Shown: positions 17,869 to 26,484 of the stretch, piece by piece
Position numbering within the stretch: the first letter of the stretch is position 1
Layout of the letters: the number at the start of each line of letters is the position of its first letter
Assembly (NCBI RefSeq): GCF_008087625.1
Contig: NZ_CP042997.1
Span: forward strand, 496,001 to 560,000
DNA length: 64,000 nucleotides
Direction: 5' to 3'
From: Aquisphaera giovannonii
Lineage (GTDB): Bacteria > Planctomycetota > Planctomycetia > Isosphaerales > Isosphaeraceae
Notes under the pieces: generated by a model
What the model was told of the DNA's origin: nothing
Seen by the model: only the letters and a program-made list of their open reading frames with translations
Databases searched by the model: none
Made by a program: the position numbers and the translations under genes

Positions 17869-19863
17869 TTGCCTGAGAACACCAACCCGACCGCCCCGGA
17901 TTGGGAGAAGGAGCACCTGCTCGCGGGCTTCGACCGGCTGCATGCCAGGCTCGTCGCGTGGGCCCGCAATGCGCCAGCGTGGCCGCCGTTCGAGGCGGCG
18001 GCCGGGCTCGTCGCACGCCTGGAGCCGAGGCTGAAGGCGCCGGAGATCGACCTCGACCGCGCGCTCGTCGTCGGCTTCCTGGGCGGGTCGGGGACGGGCA
18101 AGAGCACGCTCTTCAACGCGCTGCTGGGCCGGCCGGTCAGCCGGGCGGGGAAGGAGTACCGGCCGATGACGCGGCGCGCCGTGGTCGCGTGCCACCCGTC
18201 GGTCGACCCGGGATTCCTGGGCCTGGACGCGATCGACATGGAGATCCACAGGCTCAACATCCCGATGCTCCAGCAGATGATCCTGGTGGACTGCCCCGAC
18301 CCGGACACCCAGGATCCGGAGGACGGGGCGGGCGGGGTCAAGCACCTGGACATCCTCCGCACGGTGCTGCCGCACTGCGACGTCCTGGTCCACACGGTGA
18401 CGTCGCAGAAGTACAAGTCGCACGTCGTCGGCCAGGAGCTGGTCAAGAACGCGCCGGGGCGGCAGATCCTCTACGTCCAGACCCACGCCCGGATCGACGA
18501 GGACAACCGCCGCGACCTGCGGGCCTACCTGGACGGCCTGGGCCTGGACGTCCCGGAGGTCTTCCGCGTGGACGCGGCCGAGGCCCTCTCCCACCAGGAG
18601 CGCGGCGAGCCCGTGGACGCGGAGTTCGCCCGCCTCCGCGACCTGCTGGAGCACGAGCTGGCCAGCCGGGCGCGGCACCGGATCCGCCGGGCGAACCTGC
18701 TGGGGCTCTACGACTGGCTGCTCGCGACGATCCGGGGGCCGATCGACGCCGGCCTCGCCGCCGTCGGCCGGCTCGAGTCGTCGATGGACGCGGACCGCGC
18801 CGCGCTGCTGGCGAAGGTCCGCACGCGGATGACGGAGCGCGTGGACGCCAACCGGCGGCTCTGGCGGTCGCGGGTGCTCCGGGCGCTCACCCAGTCCTGG
18901 GGCTCCGGGCCGCTCGCGGGGCTGCTTGGGCTCTGGTCGGCGGGCGGGGCCCTGGTCCGCTCCCTGATCCTGCTGCGGGCCAGGACGCCGGTCCAGGCGC
19001 TCATGGCGGGTGGTTTCGCGCTCTCGCAGCTCGCGGGCGAGAAGTGGCGGGAGCGTCAGGCGGCCGGCGCCTGGGCGGCGGAGGCGGACCTGGGCCTGAC
19101 CGAGGCGGACGTCGCCCGCGTCCGCAGCATCCTCCGCGGCCACCTCGCCGACGCCGGGATCGAGCCGCCGGGCGAGGGCAAGGGCGGGGCCGTCGCGTCG
19201 CCCGCCGCGTCCCCCCGCGACCTCTCGGCGCAGCAGCTCGCCGAGGTGGCCCTGGCCGCCTACCAGAAGCTCGACGCCGAGGCCGGGGCGATCGTCGAGC
19301 GCCGGGTGGCGACCCGGGCGAGCCGGCCGGTGCACGCGCTGTTCGAGCTGGCCTTCTGCCTCCTGCCTGCGTACCTGGCCTTCCACATGGCCCGGAATTT
19401 CTTCTATGAGCACCTGTGGAACAAGGCGCCGCTGCTGGGCTTCGACTTCCTCTTCCAGGCCGCGATGTGGTGCCTGATCTGGGGCGTGCTCCTCGGTTTC
19501 CTGCTCCTCTACCTGCTCAACCAGGGGCTGGCCCGCGAGCTGAAGGAGGCGGTGGTCCGGCTCTCGCCGGCCGACCTGTTCGAGCCGCTCTACGCCGACA
19601 GCGCGGCCGCCTGCGCGTCCATCCGGGGCCATGCCGCCGGGCTCGACTCGATCGCCCGCGACCTGGGCCAGCTCCGGGCCGCGGTCGGCGGCGCGGGCGT
19701 GCTCGACCTGGGCCTCGGCGGCCTGCGCGCGAGGGCCGCGGAGGGCACGAAGGCGGCCGGCGTCGGGGCCCCCCTGCCCCCGCCGGCGGTCGTGCCGGAG
19801 GCCGTGGTCCCGGCCCCCCCGTCCCACGAGCGGGTCCACGCCAGGCGCGAGATCACGGCCTGA
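17869..19863 (+). CDS. Membrane-associated dynamin-like GTPase, second of a pair
   Basis: 664 residues. The P-loop is GGSGTGKST (about 73-81) and G3 is DCPDPD near 143. The G4-like position reads QTHARIDED, not NKxD, so base specificity is uncertain. Two hydrophobic zones follow: one near 350-390 (PLAGLLGLWSAGGALVRSLI) and a hairpin near 490-560 (FELAFCLLPAYLAFHM, MWCLIWGVLLGFLLLYLL), so the protein should sit in the membrane. The start is TTG at 17869, with AAAGG upstream, because no ATG or GTG fits before the conserved helical N terminus. It is paired with the preceding GTPase and lies 122 bp before the ion-channel gene. Confidence 0.8.
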   Translation: MPENTNPTAPDWEKEHLLAGFDRLHARLVAWARNAPAWPPFEAAAGLVARLEPRLKAPEIDLDRALVVGFLGGSGTGKSTLFNALLGRPVSRAGKEYRPMTRRAVVACHPSVDPGFLGLDAIDMEIHRLNIPMLQQMILVDCPDPDTQDPEDGAGGVKHLDILRTVLPHCDVLVHTVTSQKYKSHVVGQELVKNAPGRQILYVQTHARIDEDNRRDLRAYLDGLGLDVPEVFRVDAAEALSHQERGEPVDAEFARLRDLLEHELASRARHRIRRANLLGLYDWLLATIRGPIDAGLAAVGRLESSMDADRAALLAKVRTRMTERVDANRRLWRSRVLRALTQSWGSGPLAGLLGLWSAGGALVRSLILLRARTPVQALMAGGFALSQLAGEKWRERQAAGAWAAEADLGLTEADVARVRSILRGHLADAGIEPPGEGKGGAVASPAASPRDLSAQQLAEVALAAYQKLDAEAGAIVERRVATRASRPVHALFELAFCLLPAYLAFHMARNFFYEHLWNKAPLLGFDFLFQAAMWCLIWGVLLGFLLLYLLNQGLARELKEAVVRLSPADLFEPLYADSAAACASIRGHAAGLDSIARDLGQLRAAVGGAGVLDLGLGGLRARAAEGTKAAGVGAPLPPPAVVPEAVVPAPPSHERVHARREITA

Positions 19864-19985
19864 TCGAGGCCGGGATTCCGACGACGATGCCGGGCGACGC
19901 CTGCCCGCCGGCATCCCCTCTGCAAACGACGCCCCGAGTCGCGAGGCGGGCAACGGGGCGACCGCAGGGCCGGAGGACGCGAGCC

Positions 19986-21122
19986 ATGGGATCGCAGCAG
20001 TCGGACACGCCGGGCGGTGGCCTCCATCCGGCCCGGATGCCGACCGGCGACGGCCGGAGGAAGGGCGTCGGGGGGGCGAATCCGGCCCGGCTTGCGATCC
20101 TGATCGCCTCGGTCGCGGCCGCCGGCACCTCCGCGATGGCGGCGGACGTCGCGCCGATGTCGGAGTCGCTGCGCAAGGAGGGCATCCGCTGGCCGGGCGA
20201 GGGGGGGAAGCGGCTCAAGGTCTCGCTGGGCGTCTACCTGATCGACTTCGCGCGAATCAACCTCCGCGAGGAGTCGTTCGACATGGCCGGCTACCTGGAC
20301 GTGAGCTGGACCGACCCGGGCCTCGCCCTCAAGGAAGGGGAACGCCGGGGCCAGCCCCGACGGTTCCGGCCGGGGCAGGTGTGGACGCCCGCGCTGGAGT
20401 TCGTCAACGCCGTCGAGCAGGTGCTGGCGGAGCGGGAGGGGGACGTCTACGTCGACGACCAGGGGCACGCCACCCAGCGCGTGCGGTTCAGCCACAAGTT
20501 CCAGTCGCAGCTCGACCTCAGGAGGTTCCCGTTCGACCGCCAGACGCTCACCGTCGTGGTGGCGCCGTTCGACCCGTTCGCGAAGGACCTGGACCTCCAG
20601 GTCGACGGCGAGCGGGTCGGCAAGCTGTCCGACGCCTCGGTGACCGACTGGGAGGTCGGCCAGGTGGCCGCCCGGGTCGAGCAGAGCCCCCGCGAGGATC
20701 GCGGGAACGAGAGGCTCCTCTTCGAGGTGAACATCGCGCGCCGGTCGACGTTCTACGTCTGGCGCGTGCTCCTGCCGATGACGCTGCTGGTGATCTCCAC
20801 CTGGCTGGTCTTCTGGTTCGACGTCACCAACCTCCAGCCCCAGGTCAGCACGGGGCTGGCGATCCTGCTCTCCCTGGTGACCTTCACGTACGCCGTGGAC
20901 TTCTCCCTCCCGAAAGTCGCCTATCTCACGTTCATCGACCGCTACACCCTGACGGCGTTCTCCTTCGTCCTGGCGGTCATCTTCGCCGTGTCGGCGATCC
21001 ACGTGATACTGAAGCGACGGGGCCCGGAGGCCGCGCAGCGGATCCAGGACCGGGCCCGCTACGCGTTCCCGCTGGCCTTCCTCGCGGCGATCGTCCTGGT
21101 CGCGGCCCTCTCGCTCCGCTGA
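19986..21122 (+). CDS. Pentameric ligand-gated ion channel (Cys-loop receptor superfamily)
   Basis: 378 residues. A signal or anchor segment lies near 35-52. The extracellular beta-sandwich (about 70-250) shows family hallmarks: DMAGYLDVSWTDP, WTPALEFVNA, and the Pro-loop LRRFPFDRQTL without the flanking cysteines of eukaryotic receptors. Four membrane helices follow: M1 VLLPMTLLVISTWLVFW, pore-lining M2 STGLAILLSLVTFTYAVDF, M3 AFSFVLAVIFAVSAI, and a C-terminal M4 FPLAFLAAIVLVAAL. Bacterial homologues (GLIC, ELIC) are cation channels opened by protons or amines. The selectivity and ligand of this one cannot be told from sequence. The ATG at 19986 follows GGAGG at 19970-19974. Confidence 0.92.
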   Translation: MGSQQSDTPGGGLHPARMPTGDGRRKGVGGANPARLAILIASVAAAGTSAMAADVAPMSESLRKEGIRWPGEGGKRLKVSLGVYLIDFARINLREESFDMAGYLDVSWTDPGLALKEGERRGQPRRFRPGQVWTPALEFVNAVEQVLAEREGDVYVDDQGHATQRVRFSHKFQSQLDLRRFPFDRQTLTVVVAPFDPFAKDLDLQVDGERVGKLSDASVTDWEVGQVAARVEQSPREDRGNERLLFEVNIARRSTFYVWRVLLPMTLLVISTWLVFWFDVTNLQPQVSTGLAILLSLVTFTYAVDFSLPKVAYLTFIDRYTLTAFSFVLAVIFAVSAIHVILKRRGPEAAQRIQDRARYAFPLAFLAAIVLVAALSLR

Positions 21123-21278
21123 GCCGACGGCCGGCGCCCTCGGGGCCCGCCCCCTTGCCCCCCGCGAAGGCGCCCGCTAGGGTGGGCGATGGCGGCCCGC
21201 CCCGACCGGACCCGCACCCCGGGCCGCACCCGCCGAAGCGTCGCGGCCCACCGCGTCATCCCTCCCAGGAGTCAGCCC

Positions 21279-23096
21279 ATGCGACGGAACTTCACCCCCG
21301 TGCGCGCGGCGATCGGCCTCGTCGCCCTCGCCTGGATTCCCGCCATCGCCCCGACGCCGGCCCGCGCCGGGGTCACGCCGGCGACGCTCGCGACCTGGCC
21401 CATCGTGGTCCCCACGAAGGCCTCGCCCGCGGAGCGCCACGCGGCCGAGGAATTCCGCGAGTTCGCCTCGAAGGTCGCCGGAGCGAAGTCGCCGATGGAG
21501 ATCATCTCCACCGACGCCCCGCCCGCGCACGCGATCCTGCTCGGCAAGGCCGCCTCGCTGAAGACGGACGACCTCGGCGAGGAGGGCTACCGGATCCGCG
21601 TGGACGACGGCCGCGTGGAGATCGCCGGCGGCGGCCCCCGGGGGACGCTGTACGGCGTCTATGCGTTCCTGGAGGACGACCTGGGCGTCCGGTTCCTCTG
21701 GCACGACGCAACCTTCGTCCCGGCCGATCGGGCGACCCGCGCGATCGCGGCCGGGGAGCGCGCGTTCCGCCCGCGGTTCGCCTGGCGGTACTCGTACTTC
21801 GGCGTGATCAACGCGCACCCGGCGTTCGCGGCCCGGATGCGGAACAACGCGACGACCTCCGCGCCGGAGCTCGGCGGGAACTCGCCCTGGACCCTGATCT
21901 CGCACAGCGTCCCGGAATGGGTGCCCGTGGCGACGCTCGGCAAGGAGCATCCCGAGTATTTCAGCCTGGTCGACGGCAAGCGCCGGGCATTCATGAAGGA
22001 GGACAACGCCGAGGACGGCGGCACGCAGCCTTGCTTCAGCAACCCCGAGGTGAAGCGGCGGATCATCGACGGCGTGCTCGCGAAGATCAAGCGGGAGGGC
22101 AAGGCCTCCGGCAACGTCTCGATCTCCCAGAACGACAATACGCAGTACTGCCGCTGCGACGCCTGCCGCGCGATCGACGAGCGCGAGGACTCCCACATGG
22201 GGGCGCTCCTGACCCTCCTGAACGAGGCGGCCGACGCCGTCGCGAAGGAGCACCCGGGGGTCTTCGTCGGCACCCTGGCCTACCAGTTCTCGCGGAAGCC
22301 GCCGAAGCACCTGAGGCCGCGGCCGAACGTCGCGATCCAGCTCTGCAGCATCGAGGCCTGCCAGCTCCACCCGCTCGACGACCCGGAGTGCCCGCTGAAC
22401 GTGGCGTTCTGCAAGGACCTGGAGGGCTGGTGCAGGATCACGCCCAATGTCTACGTGTGGAACTACAACACGAACTTCGCGTCGTACAACTCACCCTGCC
22501 CGAACCTCGACGTGATCGGCCCGAACGTGAAGTACCTGGCCGCGCACGGCGTGAAGGGCGTCTTCATGCAGGCGCCGGGCAATGCCCAGAACACCGAGCT
22601 CTGCGAGCTCCGCAACGACCTGATCTCGCGGATGCTCTGGGACCCCAGCCACGATGACCGCAGGATCAGGGAGACCTTCATCGACGCCTTCTACGGCAGG
22701 GCCGCCGGCAAGGTGAAGGAATATCTCGCGCTCATCCAGGACGCGGCCCGGAAATCCGGCGTCCACCAGGGCTGCTTCGGCCCGGCGGCGAGCTACGGCA
22801 TCACCGCCGACGTCGCCCGCAAGGGGCTGGCGATCCTCCAGCAGGCCATGGCCGATGCCGAGAATCCCACGATCCGGGACCGCGTCGAGAAGATGACGAT
22901 CTCCCCCCGCACCGTCCTGCTGGACGACCTCGCCCGCTGGATCCAGCACCACGGCGGCGCCACGACTCAGCCCCCGGCCGACCTCATCGGCCGCACCCGC
23001 GACGATTTCCGCGAGCTGCTCCGCCTCTACGACCGCCACGGCGTGGACCGCTTCTCCGAAGGGATCTCCACGGACCAGATCCGCGGGATCCACTGA
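21279..23096 (+). CDS. Secreted DUF4838 protein (GH20-like N-terminal fold)
   Basis: 605 residues. A signal peptide (about 1-30) ends near TPARAG. An N-terminal alpha/beta domain (WPIVVPTKASPAERHAAEEF, RGTLYGVYAFLEDDLGVRF) resembles the GH20-type carbohydrate domain 2 seen in hexosaminidases and alpha-glucuronidases. The central DUF4838 part contains SISQNDNTQYCRCDACRAID, with a clustered Cys pair, and LAYQFSRKPPKHLRPRPNV. The C-terminal part is helical. Such proteins are common in planctomycete and Bacteroidetes polysaccharide loci and are presumed glycosidases, but no catalytic activity is assigned. The ATG at 21279 gives the signal peptide. Confidence 0.85.
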   Translation: MRRNFTPVRAAIGLVALAWIPAIAPTPARAGVTPATLATWPIVVPTKASPAERHAAEEFREFASKVAGAKSPMEIISTDAPPAHAILLGKAASLKTDDLGEEGYRIRVDDGRVEIAGGGPRGTLYGVYAFLEDDLGVRFLWHDATFVPADRATRAIAAGERAFRPRFAWRYSYFGVINAHPAFAARMRNNATTSAPELGGNSPWTLISHSVPEWVPVATLGKEHPEYFSLVDGKRRAFMKEDNAEDGGTQPCFSNPEVKRRIIDGVLAKIKREGKASGNVSISQNDNTQYCRCDACRAIDEREDSHMGALLTLLNEAADAVAKEHPGVFVGTLAYQFSRKPPKHLRPRPNVAIQLCSIEACQLHPLDDPECPLNVAFCKDLEGWCRITPNVYVWNYNTNFASYNSPCPNLDVIGPNVKYLAAHGVKGVFMQAPGNAQNTELCELRNDLISRMLWDPSHDDRRIRETFIDAFYGRAAGKVKEYLALIQDAARKSGVHQGCFGPAASYGITADVARKGLAILQQAMADAENPTIRDRVEKMTISPRTVLLDDLARWIQHHGGATTQPPADLIGRTRDDFRELLRLYDRHGVDRFSEGISTDQIRGIH

Positions 23097-23435
23097 AACG
23101 GAAAACGAGTTCAGAATACAAAATACATTTAACCACGGAATGCACGGAAAAGCACGGAAGGAAATCCAATACGGTAGGGAATGGGGGAGGTCATGGGAGG
23201 GGTCAGGGCGGTCGCCTGAGGCGACGCCGAAGCAGCAGGCCAGCCCGTTGGAGTTCGTACCGTCAGATCCGCGTGAACTCCCAACTTCGGGCACGCCGCA
23301 TCAACTCAACCACCCTCGGCGCAGCCCAAACCCAACCTCTATTCTCTCCCTCCCCTTCCGTGCTTTCCGTGTTTTCCGTGGTTAAATGTATTTGTATTTT
23401 GTTTGTTTATGTGGGCTTCTCTTCCGTGGATCCCG
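23097..23435. repeat. AT-rich inverted-repeat element between convergent genes
   Basis: A 339-bp intergenic stretch. The left arm 23118-23161 (AATACATTTAACCACGGAA then CACGGAAAAGCACGGAAGG) is matched by an imperfect inverted right arm at 23354-23400 (CCTTCCGTGCTTTCCGTG ... GTGGTTAAATGTATTT). The arms are far more AT-rich than the surroundings and contain a repeating CACGGAA unit. The ~190 bp between them looks non-coding. The structure resembles a MITE-like element or a bidirectional terminator; I cannot tell which. Confidence 0.75.
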
Positions 23436-24257
23436 TCAGTTGGAGTCGTGGTCCTTCAGGGGCCGCACCCAGATGTTGCGGAACTTGACGGGGTTGCCGT
23501 GGTCCTGGAGGAGGATGGGGCCGGCGGGGCCGTGCTTGCGGTAGTGGGGGAGGGCGCGGAAGGCCATCGGGCCGAGGAGCTCGGCGTGGTTCTGGACGGC
23601 GACGCCGTTGTGGAGGACCGTGGCGTAGGCGGGCGTGAGGACCGAGCCGTCCTCCTTGAACCGCGGGGCGGTGAAGAGGATGTCGTAGGTCTGCCACTCG
23701 CCGGGCCTCCGCGAGGCGTTCACCAGCGGCGGGTGCTGGCCGTAGATGGCCGCGGCGTGGCCGTCGGCGTAGGTCTTGTTGTCGTAGCAGTCCAGGACCT
23801 GGATCTCGTACCGGCCGAAGAGCATCACGCCGCTATTGCCTCGCCCCTGGTCGGAGCCCTTCGGCGGGACGGGCGAGGCGAACTCCAGGTGGAGCTGGCA
23901 GTCGCCGAACTCGTCGCGGCTGAGGATGGCCCCCGCGCCGGGGTGGATGACGAGGGCCCCGTCGCGGACGTCCCACTTCGCGTCGCCCCCGCGCTCGCCC
24001 CGCCAGTGCGACAGGTCCTTGCCGTCGAACAGGACCACCGCGTCGGACGGGGCCGTGCCGGGCGTCTCCTGGGTGCTGGCCGTCCCGGGCGTGATCACCG
24101 GGGGGAGCGGCCGGTCGCCGTCGTGGACGTGCCACTTCCCGCCGGGGAGCATGGGCGTGTCCTTGTACCCATACTTCGCCTTATCCTGGGCCCACGCGCC
24201 CGAGGCCACCGCCAACCCGCCGACCGCCGCACCAACGAGCCACACGCGCCGCGACAT
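23436..24257 (-). CDS. Secreted DUF1080 (3-keto-disaccharide hydrolase-like) protein
   Basis: 273 residues. A signal peptide (RRVWLVGAAVGGLAVASGAWA, cleaved near residue 23) precedes a concanavalin-like DUF1080 domain from about 70: VVLFDGKDLSHWRG, WDVRDGALVIHPGAG, DCQLHLEFASP, GNSGVMLFGRYEIQVLDCYD, HNGVAVQNHAEL, and FRNIWVRPL at the end. The family is abundant in planctomycetes, and some members hydrolyse 3-keto-glycosides. The Pro-rich insert (PPVITPGTASTQETPGTAPS) separates the leader from the domain. The ATG at 24257 is the only start that gives an export signal. Confidence 0.9.
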   Translation of the reverse strand: MSRRVWLVGAAVGGLAVASGAWAQDKAKYGYKDTPMLPGGKWHVHDGDRPLPPVITPGTASTQETPGTAPSDAVVLFDGKDLSHWRGERGGDAKWDVRDGALVIHPGAGAILSRDEFGDCQLHLEFASPVPPKGSDQGRGNSGVMLFGRYEIQVLDCYDNKTYADGHAAAIYGQHPPLVNASRRPGEWQTYDILFTAPRFKEDGSVLTPAYATVLHNGVAVQNHAELLGPMAFRALPHYRKHGPAGPILLQDHGNPVKFRNIWVRPLKDHDSN

Positions 24258-24396
24258 GATGCCTTCGCCCTCGCTACCGATCCGGGGAGGAAAAAACGGG
24301 CCCCCGCCGACGCCGCCCGGCTCGCGGGTCGGCATCGGCGGAGGCCCTCATTCTAGCGCGAGGCGGAGGCGGATGGCAGGGACCGGAGGAGGCGGG

Positions 24397-26310
24397 TCAA
24401 TGCGAGTCGGCGGCCTGCCCACCGGAAAGGGCGTCGAAAGGAGTCTCGACGGGGTAGACGAAGCTGTTGTCGTGCACGAGCGCCCCGCGCCCGCCGACGA
24501 AGAAGTCCGCGTTCCCTTCCACCTCGAGGTTATAGACCGGCTGGACGGCGTCGGGCGTGATCGACTCCACCGCCGCGCTGGTGCCGATCTGGCGGACGCG
24601 GTCGCCGGGCTTCAGCTCGCGAGCCATGATCCAACCCGCGCCGGCCTTCCAGAAACGGTGGATGCCGGTGGCCACGATCTCCTCGCCTCCGAGCCTGAGG
24701 CGCAACGTCGCGGCCGGCGCGTTGTGGTGGACGGCCGTGACGGGGCGGGACGAGATGGTACCCGTCGCGGTGTCCTGCGAGAGGACCATGTCGCCGACCG
24801 CGATCGCCTCGATCGGACGCGAGCCATCGATCGTGCGCACCGGCGTCCCGGCGGCGAAGCAGGAATGGTGCATCAAGGGGGCGAGGGTCGGCGTGAGGAG
24901 GGCGACGGGGACGTCGGGGACCCCCGCGGAATCGGAGTATATCGGCTTGGCCGGAGTCGAATCCGGCGAGGCATAGCCGAGCTGGTCCGTCCACCACCTC
25001 CGCCAGGCGCCGGGGTCGGCGCCGAAGTCCTGGCTGGTGAAGCTCCGCAGGATTGGCAGCGTACGCGCGTCGATTTGCTCGATCCGGACGTTGGCCTCCT
25101 CGATGGCATGGATATCGTCGTCCAGGCTCCTCTGGACGACCACGGATCGCCGAAGCGTTTCCGCTCGTGCGGCCTCGAAGGCCAGGGCGTTCTGGAAGGC
25201 GGCCAATCGCGACTCGGTCTCGAACTTCGCCAGCGCCTGGAGAAGGGTGTGGCGGTCGGGGCCGAGCACGTTGCCGCGAGCATCCTGGGTCGCTTCCATG
25301 GTGATCGGGACGGGAGACAGTCGGACATCCAGGGTGGGGAAGACGTAGAGCTTCTGGACATCGAACCGCTCCCCGTCGACGAGGAGCTGGGCCGTCGTCC
25401 CCGGCCCGTTGTCCGGGATGACCTTGTATTTGAACGGCCGGCGGATCATGCCGATGAGCCGGCCCACCACGTCGCGAGGGTCGCGGGTCAGGAGCATCGA
25501 CGAGGCGGCCTGCCGCACGGCGGCCGATTCGCTGAGGATCGCGAGGTCCGCTAGCTCGGTCGACGCCGACGGCCCTTCGACCTGGCCGAGCGCCCGCAAG
25601 GCCGCGAGCTGGAGCCGCTCCCCGCCGAATGCCAGGGTCGCCAGGATCGTCGGCACCGCCCGCGGGTCGCGGATCGCCGCCAGCTCGGCCTCCGCCTTCT
25701 CGCGGCGTATCGGGTCCTTGCCCAGGAGGCCGGCGCGGATCTTCTCCAGCCGGGGCCGCCATTCCTTATCTGCCTTCCTCTGCGCCTCCGCCTCGGCCTT
25801 CTCCGCAGCCAGGTCCTCCGGGCGCGCCCAGCGGCCGCCCTGCTTCCTGTACCCGAGCCGCCGCCAGGCCAGTTCCTTGGACGGATCCTGACGCAAGGCC
25901 GCGCGGTAGTGGGCCTGGGCCTGGTCCTTCAGGCCGTTCTGCTCGCACCATTCCGCCAGGTGAATCTGGGCGCCGGCCTTCGTGGAGGTTTTAGCCCGCC
26001 TCGCCAGGTACTCGCGGAGCCGTTCGGCCTGGGCCGGATCCTCCTGGAGCGAGGCGCCGACGGCCTCGGGGCGCTTCCAGCGGCCCTGGTACTCGACCAG
26101 GCCCATCAGGCCGCGGGCCAATGCGTTGCCCGGGTCCAGGGCGATGGCCCTGGCCAGGTGCGCCAGCCGCTCCGCGTCCAGGCCCCTCGTTTCAGACTGA
26201 AGTGCCTGGCTGACTTCGCGTTCCGACTCCGCCTGGTGCGGCCGGGCGGGCGGCTGTGTGTCGGGGCCGGATGCGACGCAGCAGGTGCACAGGATCCACG
26301 CGGCGATCAT
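24397..26310 (-). CDS. Secreted TPR/HEAT protein with C-terminal Hint domain (paralogue 1)
   Basis: 637 residues. A short signal peptide is followed by TPR-like helices (LARAIALDPGNALARGLMGL, LAEWCEQNGLKDQAQAHYRAAL), a HEAT-like block (LAAIRDPRAVPTILATL, LQLAALRALGQVEGP), and a long mixed region. The last ~140 residues form a Hint (intein/hedgehog-type) domain: nucleophile-like Cys in HSCFAAGTPVRTIDG, VGDMVLSQDTATG, VTAVHHN, ATGIHRFWKAGAGW, LKPGDRV, and terminal LVHDNS. The Hint fold normally drives self-cleavage at its N-terminal Cys and at the C-terminal Asn. Only a short tail (about 20 residues, VYPVETPFDAL) follows, with no toxin domain. It is tandem with a full-length paralogue 174 bp upstream. 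Confidence 0.85.
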   Translation of the reverse strand: MIAAWILCTCCVASGPDTQPPARPHQAESEREVSQALQSETRGLDAERLAHLARAIALDPGNALARGLMGLVEYQGRWKRPEAVGASLQEDPAQAERLREYLARRAKTSTKAGAQIHLAEWCEQNGLKDQAQAHYRAALRQDPSKELAWRRLGYRKQGGRWARPEDLAAEKAEAEAQRKADKEWRPRLEKIRAGLLGKDPIRREKAEAELAAIRDPRAVPTILATLAFGGERLQLAALRALGQVEGPSASTELADLAILSESAAVRQAASSMLLTRDPRDVVGRLIGMIRRPFKYKVIPDNGPGTTAQLLVDGERFDVQKLYVFPTLDVRLSPVPITMEATQDARGNVLGPDRHTLLQALAKFETESRLAAFQNALAFEAARAETLRRSVVVQRSLDDDIHAIEEANVRIEQIDARTLPILRSFTSQDFGADPGAWRRWWTDQLGYASPDSTPAKPIYSDSAGVPDVPVALLTPTLAPLMHHSCFAAGTPVRTIDGSRPIEAIAVGDMVLSQDTATGTISSRPVTAVHHNAPAATLRLRLGGEEIVATGIHRFWKAGAGWIMARELKPGDRVRQIGTSAAVESITPDAVQPVYNLEVEGNADFFVGGRGALVHDNSFVYPVETPFDALSGGQAADSH

Positions 26311-26484
26311 GACGTTGCCCCTCCGGATCGTCCAAGGCGGGTACGCCCGTTCGGACGGCCTCACACTTGGCCATGGGGCAATCAACACCGGAGCGTCGCG
26401 AAAGTATCGAGGGCCGCCGCGGATCCCCGTCCATGGAGGATTCGCGGCGGCCCCCGCGAATTCAACCTCGCGGACGCGAGGCGT

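Noticed and set aside
23140-23385. A small plus-strand open frame between the DUF4838 and DUF1080 genes.
   Set aside because: It runs through both arms of the AT-rich inverted repeat and encodes low-complexity sequence; most likely not translated.
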